DNA of 7,181 bases from Phycisphaerae bacterium (GTDB lineage: Bacteria; Planctomycetota; Phycisphaerae; Phycisphaerales; SM1A02): assembly GCA_016873375.1 (NCBI GenBank), contig VGXJ01000092.1:1-7181 (forward strand). Direction: 5' to 3'. Every line of letters starts with the position of its first letter. Position 1 is the first letter of the stretch. Of this stretch, positions 1-6,718 are shown one piece after another. A program made the position numbers and the translations under genes. Under the pieces are notes generated by a model. That model worked only from the letters and a program-made list of their open reading frames with translations, was not told the origin of the DNA and did no database searches.

Positions 1-684
1 GCACAGGCCGTCAAGTCGAGCGCACCTCGTCCGCCCACGCCGCTCTACGGCTCGTGCGAGCAGAGCCCGGATGGCATCGGCAAGACCTTCATGGATCGTG
101 AAATCGCTGAAGTGATGGGACACCAGGGGGCAGGCTGGCTCGAGCGCCCGACGCGTGAGCGCGAGGAGCGCACCGATGTGCTCGTGCAGCTCCTGGGCGT
201 CAAGGATGGCTCGGTGGTGGCAGACATCGGCTGCGGCAGCGGCTATTTCTGCAGGCGCATCGCCGAGCGTGCACCGGGTGCGACGGTGCTCGGCGTGGAC
301 ATTGAACCCGAGATGCTTGAGATCCTGATGCAGACGGCGAAGGAAGAGGGGTTTGATTCCATCAAGCCGGTGCTCGGGCGCATTGATGACTGCGCGATCG
401 AGGAGTCGACCGTCGACGTGGTGCTGATGGTCGATGCCTACCACGAGTTCAGCGAACCTTGGGCCATGCTGCAGTCGATCCGGCGTGCGTTGCGGCCCGG
501 CGGCATGCTGGTGCTGGTGGAGTACCGTGAGGAGGACCCTATGGTCTTCATCAAGCCGCACCACAAGATGAGCGAGGCGCAGGCGCGCAGGGAACTCGAA
601 GCGGCAGGATTCTGGTGGGCTGGCACGAGTGCTGCACTGCCCCAGCAGCATGTGATGTTCTTCACGCCGATGCTGGAGCCGTGA
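1..684 (+). CDS. SAM-dependent class I methyltransferase (5' end beyond window)
   Basis: The frame is open from base 1 with no stop and shows family-like residues (SPDGIGKTF, window codons 22-30) ahead of the first ATG at 91, so the gene starts upstream and ATG 91 is internal. 227 codons are visible. A conserved block VMGHQGAGWLERP follows. The SAM-binding motif I is DIGCGSGYF (codons 75-83), with an acidic VDIEPEM strand after it that should hold the SAM ribose. Then come the motif IV/post-IV strands VDVVLMVDAYHEF and LRPGGMLVLVEYREEDP. The tail, with IKPHHKMS and the closing PQQHVMFF, is typical of a methyltransferase subfamily I associate with planctomycetes and related environmental bacteria. 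The substrate is unknown. Related proteins often carry an N-terminal signal or lipoprotein peptide, but that region is outside the window. The gene ends 220 bp before imuA, and nothing suggests it belongs to the mutagenesis operon. Confidence 0.9.
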   Translation, partial: AQAVKSSAPRPPTPLYGSCEQSPDGIGKTFMDREIAEVMGHQGAGWLERPTREREERTDVLVQLLGVKDGSVVADIGCGSGYFCRRIAERAPGATVLGVDIEPEMLEILMQTAKEEGFDSIKPVLGRIDDCAIEESTVDVVLMVDAYHEFSEPWAMLQSIRRALRPGGMLVLVEYREEDPMVFIKPHHKMSEAQARRELEAAGFWWAGTSAALPQQHVMFFTPMLEP

Positions 685-722
685 AGACCGCGCTGCATGC
701 GTGAGGGCTTGTGCGCGGGCGC

Positions 723-741
723 CGAAGCGGGATCGCTTTCG
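723..741 (+). terminator. Possible weak terminator hairpin after the methyltransferase
   Basis: AAGCG (725-729) pairs with CGCTT (734-738) around a GGAT loop. The outer bases can extend the stem with one bulged T. It lies about 40 nt after the methyltransferase stop. No run of T follows, so it is at best a weak or Rho-assisted terminator. Confidence 0.25.
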
Positions 742-785
742 TCCGCGCCACGACACAGCGGACGGACGGCCGCCGCCCTGCGGCG
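741..785 (+). other. Two consecutive GC-rich hairpins in the imuA upstream region
   Basis: The first is GTCCGC (741-746) pairing with GCGGAC (758-763) across an 11-nt loop. The second is CGCCGC (771-776) pairing with GCGGCG (780-785) across a CCT loop. Both stems are perfect over 6 bp. They sit between the methyltransferase stop and the putative imuA promoter, so termination of the upstream transcript is the simplest role. There is no U-tract, and stems this short arise by chance in GC-rich DNA. Confidence 0.3.
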
Positions 786-831
786 AACTGTCGGTGGGGA
801 TCTGTGCAGATTCGTGTCACGGTGGCTGGCG

Positions 832-848
832 CTGTTCGTTCGGGACAG
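832..848. promoter_or_regulatory. Candidate SOS (LexA-type) operator and promoter region of imuA
   Basis: An inverted repeat CTGTTC-N5-GGACAG lies 56 bp upstream of the imuA start codon. Five of the six positions in each half are complementary, and the sixth is a T/G mismatch. ImuA-ImuB-DnaE2 cassettes are LexA-controlled in the proteobacteria where this has been tested. LexA motifs differ between phyla but are short dyads, some with TGTTC-like half sites. Very weak -35 (CTGGCG, 826-831) and -10 (TACCCT, 849-854) matches, three of six each, would place the dyad exactly in the 17-bp spacer, a classic repressor position. The operator assignment is inference from position and symmetry. I cannot match it to a known planctomycete LexA consensus. 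Confidence 0.35.
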
Positions 849-904
849 TACCCTAACAAACACCGAACACAAGCGCAAGACCAGCGCTCAACATCAGGCC
901 CGCC

Positions 905-1678
905 ATGTTCGCTCCCGCACTCCTCGAACGCCTCGCCCTCCTGCAGGATCCCTGGCAGCACCACGCTCCCACCTTGGCGGCGCCGTGGCTGTTGCCGTTG
1001 CACGGGGTGCACGAATGGGTGCTCAGTGGCCCGATCGACCTGCCGCCCATGCATGCGTTCCTGAGCATGGTGGCGGCTGTGTGCGATCGTCGCGCTATCC
1101 CTGAAGAACACCCTGCGCACCGCGACGATGCTGCGCGTGCCGAGGCGGCTTCGCCTGATCAAGTTGCAGCAGGATCGTGCGTGGCGTGGGTCGGCCACGC
1201 CGTCATGCCATCGGCAGTGACCATGCATCGGTGGGGCATGGACCTGCGACATCACGTGCAGGTTCCCGGGGCACGGACGCCTGCGGAGCGTCTCTGGGCT
1301 TTCGAAGAAGCCGCTCGCTCGGGTCGTTGCGTCGCCATCGTCGTCGACGCCAGTGGATGGAACGCTGCCATGGTGCGTCGCGCCCAGCTTGCCAGTTCGT
1401 GGCATCCTGACCGGACACCGGTCCTTGCTTTGGCATGGCGCCCGCAGCACGAGTCCGCGGTACGCAGTGCCTGCACCACACGATGGCTGGTGCAGCCGGT
1501 GCACGACCCAGCTGATGCTCATGCCTATCCGGTGGATCCAACGCATCGTGCGGATCCAGCATGGCGCATCCAGGCGGTTCGCGATCGCCGCGGCACGCTG
1601 GATTGCTCGGCCGCAGTCGACATCCTGCACAAGCCCGGCAGGAGCGCATGCGCCATGCCTTGGTCCATCGCGTCCTGA
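905..1678 (+). CDS. imuA: ImuA-like translesion synthesis accessory protein
   Basis: This 257-residue protein matches the ImuA family (RecA/SulA-like fold) in order and spacing of motifs. It has an N-terminal HEWVLSGP segment (ImuA proteins have a HE-W/L motif here), the strand VAWVGHAVMPSA (about residues 93-104), then TPAERLWAFEEAARSG, the strand CVAIVVDASGW, the helix VRRAQLASS, and the strand VLALAWRP followed by a TRWLV segment. This is the usual ImuA core. No Walker A (GxxxxGK[ST]) is present, as in many ImuA proteins, so ATP hydrolysis is not expected. In studied systems ImuA works with ImuB to support DnaE2-dependent mutagenesis and has been linked to RecA. The ATG at 905 has only a weak AGG at 896-898 as ribosome site, but the family's N-terminal motif begins soon after it. 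The gene is first in the cassette and ends 12 nt before imuB. Assignment rests on motif order and on its two neighbours. Confidence 0.85.
   Translation: MFAPALLERLALLQDPWQHHAPTLAAPWLLPLHGVHEWVLSGPIDLPPMHAFLSMVAAVCDRRAIPEEHPAHRDDAARAEAASPDQVAAGSCVAWVGHAVMPSAVTMHRWGMDLRHHVQVPGARTPAERLWAFEEAARSGRCVAIVVDASGWNAAMVRRAQLASSWHPDRTPVLALAWRPQHESAVRSACTTRWLVQPVHDPADAHAYPVDPTHRADPAWRIQAVRDRRGTLDCSAAVDILHKPGRSACAMPWSIAS
1581..1588. repeat. GCGATCGC octamer (HIP1-like), first of three copies
   Basis: The palindromic octamer GCGATCGC occurs here in imuA, and again at 3490-3497 and 5443-5450 in dnaE2. At this base composition I estimate well under one copy per 7 kb by chance. The same octamer is the Highly Iterated Palindrome (HIP1) of cyanobacterial genomes. 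Here it appears together with a general excess of GATC. Confidence 0.5.
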
Positions 1679-1690
1679 TGCGTATTCGCC

Positions 1691-3364
1691 ATGCAACGAT
1701 TCCTCGTGATCACGCTGCCGCACTGGTCGACCACGGCACGCGCGCGACTGGTGCAGGGGCCTGTCGTGGTCGTGGTCCGCCGCAAGGGTGCGCGCGTGGT
1801 GCATGCAGCAAACCGGCTGGCGCGCGCCGATGGCGTGGAACGCAGCATGCCGCTGGCCCAGGCCAAGGCGCTTATGCGGAGCGAACCACTCGAACTGGAA
1901 CATGATCACGCCGCTGATCGCCGCGCCCTCTGCACCCTGGCACGCTGGTGCCAGCGCATCTCGCCCTTGGTCCAGCTCGTGCACGACGATGACCATGCCG
2001 CTCTCGTCATCGACCTGACGGGTCTTGAGCGGGTGCATCGTGGCGAGGATCGACTGCTGGTCCGGCTGCGCGCGCACATGGATCGCATGCGGGTCGAGTG
2101 CACCCTGTGGACGGCGTCCACGCAGGCTGCTGCCGGCGCAGCGGGCCGCGCTGCACCGAGCGGCCACGATGGCATCATCAAGCATGGCGAGGAGCGCTGG
2201 CGCACGCGCGCCTGCCCGGTCAAGGCCTTGCGGATCGATCATGAGCTTGTGGCCATGCTGCACGAGGTCAATGTGCGCACGATCGATGATCTTCGCCAGG
2301 TGCAGCGCGCCCAGGTCGCAGCACGCTTCGGCCAGCACCTGCTCGATCGGCTCGACGCCATCCAGGGCCTGGTGCTTGAACCATTCAGGGCAATCCGCTG
2401 CGCACCCGATGTGCAGGGGCAGGTCATCTTCGATGGCCCATGTGCGCAGGTCGAGGCGCTCTGCCGGGCCGTGCAGTCCTGCTTCGAGCAGGTCTGCGCG
2501 CAGCTGCAGGATCGTGGTCGCGGCGCACGTACCTTCAGGGTGCAGGTGCGGTGCTGCGATCTTCCGGAGCATGCATGGACCATCCGGTGCACGCAGGCGA
2601 TCTGCTCATGGCACGCCGTGCGTGCGCTCGTGCTGCCTTCCTTGCAGGATCTTCCCCTTGGTCATGGCGTGGAATCGGTCCACGTGATCGCACGGAGCCT
2701 GCGACGCATGGCGCCGGTGCAGGGCGGGCTGCAGGGCGCGTGCAGCCCAGCAGAGCCTGGTGCGCTCTGGATCGACAGCCTGCGCGAACGATTCGGCCCT
2801 GATGCGGTGTCTGTTCCGAGCCTCCGTGCCGTGCGTCGGCATGCATGGCACGAAGGCGCCGTGGCGATCGATGCCTCCATCGAAGGGGACCATGATGATC
2901 GTGGGGGCTCCGGCGGCGTGAAAGGCATCCGTGGCACCCATGATCTCGATGGCATCGGCGGTACGGCCATCCCGGTCGTGATGGACAGCGTGGAGGGGAT
3001 GGCCAAAGCAGGCGAGATGGGCAGCGCGGATCCGGCCCGTGCTGTGGGGCACTCGCTTGCGAGCGAACCCTCGTGCGTGTGGCCACGACCTGAGCGCATC
3101 ACCGTCATGCATCCCGGTCCCGATGCGCCGTGGCCCATCCCGCCCACTCGATTCCGCTGGCGGGGTGCTGCATGGCACGTCATCGGCTGCCAAGGGCCGC
3201 AGCGACTCGTCGGTGCATGGTGGCAAGTGCATGATGCGGGCACGCGCGATCACTGGCGCGTGCATGCCACGCGATCTGCAGCAGAGCCATCGGGGGATCA
3301 TGCGTGGCTGGCCCTGGTCAGGCACGATGACGGCTCGTGGTGGGTGCAGGGAGCATGGACATGA
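1691..3364 (+). CDS. imuB: ImuB, catalytically inactive Y-family DNA polymerase homologue
   Basis: This 557-residue protein has the ImuB layout. The N-terminus is RFLVITLPHW (Y-family palm start without the catalytic Asp), followed by a thumb/palm region with ANRLARADGVERSMPLAQAKAL and LARWCQRISPLVQLV. Next is VIDLTGLERVHRGE (residues 106-119), where polymerases carry a catalytic Asp-Glu just upstream; here those places are Ala103-Ala104. A helix-hairpin-helix-like segment (VRTIDDLRQVQRAQVAARFG) and a little-finger-like region follow. A Gly/Asp-rich, probably disordered linker (about 391-460) leads to a conserved C-terminal domain (467-557, PERITVM, RFRWRG, TRDHWRVH, WWVQGAW). ImuB bridges DnaE2, ImuA and the beta clamp. 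The expected clamp motif near residues 344-348 reads QGGLQ, which is weak. Start ATG 1691 is supported by the family N-terminus; no Shine-Dalgarno is visible, so reinitiation after imuA is likely. The stop overlaps the dnaE2 start. Confidence 0.9.
   Translation: MQRFLVITLPHWSTTARARLVQGPVVVVVRRKGARVVHAANRLARADGVERSMPLAQAKALMRSEPLELEHDHAADRRALCTLARWCQRISPLVQLVHDDDHAALVIDLTGLERVHRGEDRLLVRLRAHMDRMRVECTLWTASTQAAAGAAGRAAPSGHDGIIKHGEERWRTRACPVKALRIDHELVAMLHEVNVRTIDDLRQVQRAQVAARFGQHLLDRLDAIQGLVLEPFRAIRCAPDVQGQVIFDGPCAQVEALCRAVQSCFEQVCAQLQDRGRGARTFRVQVRCCDLPEHAWTIRCTQAICSWHAVRALVLPSLQDLPLGHGVESVHVIARSLRRMAPVQGGLQGACSPAEPGALWIDSLRERFGPDAVSVPSLRAVRRHAWHEGAVAIDASIEGDHDDRGGSGGVKGIRGTHDLDGIGGTAIPVVMDSVEGMAKAGEMGSADPARAVGHSLASEPSCVWPRPERITVMHPGPDAPWPIPPTRFRWRGAAWHVIGCQGPQRLVGAWWQVHDAGTRDHWRVHATRSAAEPSGDHAWLALVRHDDGSWWVQGAWT
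3348..3353 (+). promoter_or_regulatory. Ribosome binding site that decides the dnaE2 start
   Basis: AGGGAG lies 7 nt before ATG 3361, the ideal spacing. The in-frame ATGs at 3337 (upstream of this site) and 3355 (1 nt from it) fit badly. ATG 3361 also forms the ATGA overlap with the imuB stop that is common for coupled genes. Confidence 0.65.
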
Positions 3365-6300
3365 GTGCACCGCTCCATCCAGGCGCTTCGGTCGCGCTGG
3401 ATGTCATCAGCTCCTTCAGCTTCCTCGAAGGCGCGAGCCAGCCCGAGGAACTGGTCCGGCAGGCTGCCGCGCTCGGCGTGCAGACGATCGCGATCGCTGA
3501 TCGTCACACGCTGGCCGGTGCCGTGCGCACGCATGTGGCCGCACGCGATGTAGGGATCCGCACGATCGTGGCCGCTCGGATCGACGTGCAGATCGATGCC
3601 ATGGCTGGTGCATCGAATGCGGCAGCGGCCATCGAGCTGATCCTGCTGTGCATGGACCACGGCGGCTACAGCAGGCTCTGCCAGCTCATCACGCTCAAGC
3701 ACGCCGGGGCGCACGAACTGGCCTGGCACGATCTCGATGGCAGGCTCGACGGGCTGCAGGTGATCGTGGTGCCACGGCGCGGCGTGCAGTTGGCCTCGTC
3801 GATCTTCCACCATGCCGTGGCGGATCTGGCACGGCGCGCGCCCGGTCGTGTGTCGCTGGCGCTTTCGCACACCGCCGAAGGCGATGACGATCTCCGCTGG
3901 TGGCAGTCCTGCATGCTCGCCGAGCATGTCGGCGTACCGGTGGTCGCCACGCATCCGGCACACATGCACGCACCCGAGCGGCAGATGGCGCACGATGTCC
4001 TCTGCTGCATCCGGCACGCCACCACGCTCGAGCGCGCAGGAGCGCTGCTTGCACCCAATGCCGAGCGATACCTGCGCTCGCCGCCGGAACTCCAGGCCAT
4101 CCATGCACGCGTGCCGCACGCACTTGATCGGGCACACGCCATCGTTTCGGCCTGCGCGGGGTTCGATCTGGGGTGTGTCAAGCACCGCTCACCCCGCGAA
4201 CTCGTGCCCGATGGCCACACGCCCATGTCCTGGCTGCGCGTGCGGACCTGGCAGGGTGCTGCCGAGCGGCATCCCGACGGCGTCCCCGAGCGCGTGCGCA
4301 CCCTGATCGAGCACGAATTCACGCTGATCGAGGACCTTGACTACGCGCCATTCTTCCTCACCGTCGACGACATCGTGCGATTCGCCCGTTCGCGGGGGAT
4401 CCTCTGCCAAGGGCGTGGTGCGGCGGCCAACAGCGCCGTCTGCTGGTGCCTGGGGATCACGGCGGTGGATCCTGCGCGCGTCGACATGCTGTTCGAGCGC
4501 TTCGTGAGCCGCGAGCGCAACGAGCCGCCCGACATCGACGTCGATTTCGAGCACGAGCGTCGTGAAGAGGTCATCCAATACATCTACCGCCGCTTCGGCC
4601 GCGAGCGCGCGGCGCTTTGCGCCGAGGCCGTCTGCATGCGCGGCCGCATGGCAGTGCGCGAGGTCGCCAAGGCCATGGGCTTCCCGGCCGATGCGGTCGA
4701 TCGCATGGCCCGTGGCATCGATCGCTGGATGGGCCACGGCGTCAATCGCGACGACAGGACTTCGATCCTGGCTTCGCTTGAGGAAGCTGGGTTCAGGTCG
4801 AGTGATCGGGGCATCACGCAACTGGCCTTGATCGCGGCCACGCTCATCGGTTTCCCGCGGCACCTCTCGCAGCATGTGGGGGGCTTCGTCCTCAGCGATG
4901 AACCGCTCTGCACCCTCGTGCCCGTGCGCGATGCCGCCATGCCGGGCCGCAGCATCATCGAGTGGGACAAGGACGACATCGAGGCGATGGGGATCCTCAA
5001 GGTCGATGTGCTGGCCCTGGGCATGCTTACCTGCATCCGCAAAGCGCTCGACATGGTTGCGCGCTGCGGCACCCCGTTGGCCATGCACCAGGTGCCGGCC
5101 GAGGATGCGGCGACCTACGACATGCTCTGCCGCGCCGACAGCGTGGGGGTGTTCCAGGTCGAGAGCCGTGCGCAGATGAGCATGCTGCCGCGCCTGAAAC
5201 CGCGGCGCTGGTACGACCTCGTGGTGCAGGTGGCGATCGTCCGGCCGGGTCCGATCCACGGCAAGATGGTGCATCCGTACCTGCGCCGCCGCAGCGGCCA
5301 GGAACCGATCGGGTTTCCCGACGATGGGGTGCGACGCGTGCTTGAGCGCACGCTCGGCGTGCCGCTCTTCCAGGAACAAGCCATGGCGCTTGCCGTGGTC
5401 GCCGCCGGGTTCACCGCGGGCGAGGCCGATGCCCTGCGCCGCGCGATCGCCGCATGGAAGCGTCGCGGCGACGAGATCGCGCGCTTCGAGCGCCGGCTCA
5501 TCGAGGGCATGGTCGGGCGCGGCTACGCGCAGGAGTTCGCCGAGCAGGTCTTCACGCAGATCAAGGGGTTTTCCGGCTACGGCTTCCCCGAAAGCCACTC
5601 GGCGAGCTTTGCGCACCTGGTCTATGTGAGCGCCTGGATCAAGTGCCATCATCCGGCCGCGTTCACTGCGGCGCTCCTCAACAGCCAGCCCATGGGGTTC
5701 TATGCGCCCGCGCAACTCGTGCGCGATGCGCAGGAGCACGGCGTGCAGGTGCGGCAGGTCGATGCCGTGCACAGCGACTGGGACTGCACGCTCGAACGGC
5801 ACGGGGCAGCGCAGGCTTCGGCAGATCCAGTCCGATCGCCTGCTGCGGATTGCGATCGGCGCAACGTCGATCGACCTCGATCAGGCTGGGCCATCAGGCT
5901 GGGCATGCGCATGGTGCGCGGCCTGTCCGAGCGCGATGCCCTGGCGATCCACCAGTCGGTGCGCGAGTACGGACCGCGTCAGGGCATGATGTCCCTGTGG
6001 CGCACCAGTCGCGCCAGCGTGGCTTCGCTGCGGGCGCTTGCGCGTGCCGATGCCTTCCGGGGCATGGGGCTCGATCGCCAGCAGGCGCTCTGGCAGGTGC
6101 GCGCCCTCAAGGAACACGATGGTCCGCTGCATGAGCAGTGGGTCGCCTCATCCGATCGCAGCGCCACGCTCTGGGACACGATCGAGGAACCGGCGGAACT
6201 TCCGCCGGTCGCTGCACCGGCCACGGTCCTTGCCGATTACGGCTCGATCGGCCTGAGCCTGAAGGCCCATCCGATCTCGTTCCTGCGGGGCTGGCTCGCG

Positions 6301-6648
6301 CGGCAGGGGTGCGTGCCCTGCGCGCTGGCCCGCTGTGATCAGGCGCTGCCCGCCCGCAGCCGCGCGGCGATGGCGGGGCTGGTGCTTGTGCGGCAGCGGC
6401 CATCAACTGCCAAGGGCACGATGTTCATGACGATCGAGGATGAGTCAGGATCCGCCAATGTGATCGTTCGGCCAGAGGTCCATGATCGTTTCCGCCGCGC
6501 GATCCGTGCGAGTTCAGCGGTCATCGTGCGCGGCCGGATCGAACGCCGCGATGGTGTGTCGCACCTGCTGGCGCGCAGCGTGCAGGGGATCGACGGCGCA
6601 CGCGCCGAGCACGGGCCGGTCACCACGCACTCACGCGACTTCCATTGA
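3361..6648 (+). CDS. dnaE2: Error-prone DNA polymerase III alpha subunit DnaE2
   Basis: This 1095-residue protein is full length for the C-family DnaE2 branch. The PHP domain (about 1-250) opens with FSFLEGASQPEELV and IADRHTLAGAVRTHVAA. The palm holds CQGRGAAANSAVCWCLGITA (349 on) and PDIDVDFEHERREEVIQYIY, with catalytic Asp393 and Asp395, and the third catalytic Asp549 in KVDVLALGMLT. LSQHVGGFVLSDEPL, EWDKDDIEAMG, IVRPGPIHGKM and FPESHSASFAHLVY are DnaE2 hallmarks. A helix-hairpin-helix region (about 847-900) is followed by an OB fold (about 1004-1075) and the terminal SRDFH typical of DnaE2. It performs error-prone synthesis across damaged DNA. Oddities: the first PHP metal ligands are Asp14 and Ile16 instead of His, so proofreading by this domain is improbable, and 31 residues separate DCTLE (809-812 region) from AIRLG, longer than I expect. 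It ends the operon. Confidence 0.96.
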   Translation: MSAPLHPGASVALDVISSFSFLEGASQPEELVRQAAALGVQTIAIADRHTLAGAVRTHVAARDVGIRTIVAARIDVQIDAMAGASNAAAAIELILLCMDHGGYSRLCQLITLKHAGAHELAWHDLDGRLDGLQVIVVPRRGVQLASSIFHHAVADLARRAPGRVSLALSHTAEGDDDLRWWQSCMLAEHVGVPVVATHPAHMHAPERQMAHDVLCCIRHATTLERAGALLAPNAERYLRSPPELQAIHARVPHALDRAHAIVSACAGFDLGCVKHRSPRELVPDGHTPMSWLRVRTWQGAAERHPDGVPERVRTLIEHEFTLIEDLDYAPFFLTVDDIVRFARSRGILCQGRGAAANSAVCWCLGITAVDPARVDMLFERFVSRERNEPPDIDVDFEHERREEVIQYIYRRFGRERAALCAEAVCMRGRMAVREVAKAMGFPADAVDRMARGIDRWMGHGVNRDDRTSILASLEEAGFRSSDRGITQLALIAATLIGFPRHLSQHVGGFVLSDEPLCTLVPVRDAAMPGRSIIEWDKDDIEAMGILKVDVLALGMLTCIRKALDMVARCGTPLAMHQVPAEDAATYDMLCRADSVGVFQVESRAQMSMLPRLKPRRWYDLVVQVAIVRPGPIHGKMVHPYLRRRSGQEPIGFPDDGVRRVLERTLGVPLFQEQAMALAVVAAGFTAGEADALRRAIAAWKRRGDEIARFERRLIEGMVGRGYAQEFAEQVFTQIKGFSGYGFPESHSASFAHLVYVSAWIKCHHPAAFTAALLNSQPMGFYAPAQLVRDAQEHGVQVRQVDAVHSDWDCTLERHGAAQASADPVRSPAADCDRRNVDRPRSGWAIRLGMRMVRGLSERDALAIHQSVREYGPRQGMMSLWRTSRASVASLRALARADAFRGMGLDRQQALWQVRALKEHDGPLHEQWVASSDRSATLWDTIEEPAELPPVAAPATVLADYGSIGLSLKAHPISFLRGWLARQGCVPCALARCDQALPARSRAAMAGLVLVRQRPSTAKGTMFMTIEDESGSANVIVRPEVHDRFRRAIRASSAVIVRGRIERRDGVSHLLARSVQGIDGARAEHGPVTTHSRDFH

Positions 6649-6674
6649 GCAGGCTGCAGGCACACGCTGCGTGC

Positions 6675-6686
6675 ACCTGATCAGGT
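6675..6686. repeat. 12-bp perfect palindrome between convergent genes
   Basis: ACCTGATCAGGT is fully self-complementary with no spacer and is centred on GATC. It lies 26 bp after the dnaE2 stop and 32 bp from the stop of the opposing gene. It could be a protein-binding site or part of a termination signal; the sequence alone does not decide. Confidence 0.4.
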
Positions 6687-6689
6687 CGT

Positions 6690-6710
6690 GGCCCGCCCTG
6701 TCGTGGGGCC
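6690..6710. terminator. Possible weak bidirectional terminator between dnaE2 and the transglutaminase-like gene
   Basis: GGCCC (6690-6694) can pair with GGGCC (6706-6710) around an 11-nt loop in the 70-bp gap between two convergent genes. A second imperfect stem is CAGGCAC (6657-6663) with GTG-CA-CCTG (6671-6679). No T-tract follows either stem on either strand. The call depends mainly on position. Confidence 0.25.
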
Positions 6711-6718
6711 TCGGGAAG

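Noticed and set aside
91..93. ATG 91 as the true methyltransferase start
   Set aside because: The frame stays open to base 1 and codes for family-conserved residues (SPDGIGK) upstream of this Met.
834..841. GTTCGTTC as an alphaproteobacterial GTTC-N7-GTTC LexA box
   Set aside because: The two GTTC units are adjacent with no 7-nt spacer, so it does not fit that motif; the overlapping dyad 832-848 is a better candidate.
697..1104. Small plus-strand open frames in the imuA upstream region and over the imuA start
   Set aside because: They overlap imuA in other frames, have Arg/Pro/Ser-rich composition typical of shifted GC-rich sequence, and show no conserved motif or ribosome site.
662..2572. 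Long minus-strand open frame (636 codons) opposite imuA and imuB
   Set aside because: It is the antisense of two well-supported genes, has no recognisable domain, and long antisense frames are expected in GC-rich coding DNA with few A/T-rich stops.
3337..3360. Upstream ATGs 3337 and 3355 as dnaE2 start
   Set aside because: The AGGGAG ribosome site at 3348-3353 fits only ATG 3361, which also gives the usual ATGA overlap with imuB.
4189..5802. Minus-strand open frame of 537 codons opposite dnaE2
   Set aside because: The plus strand here encodes the catalytic core of DnaE2 with all key motifs; the antisense product is His/Arg/Asp-rich with no family features.
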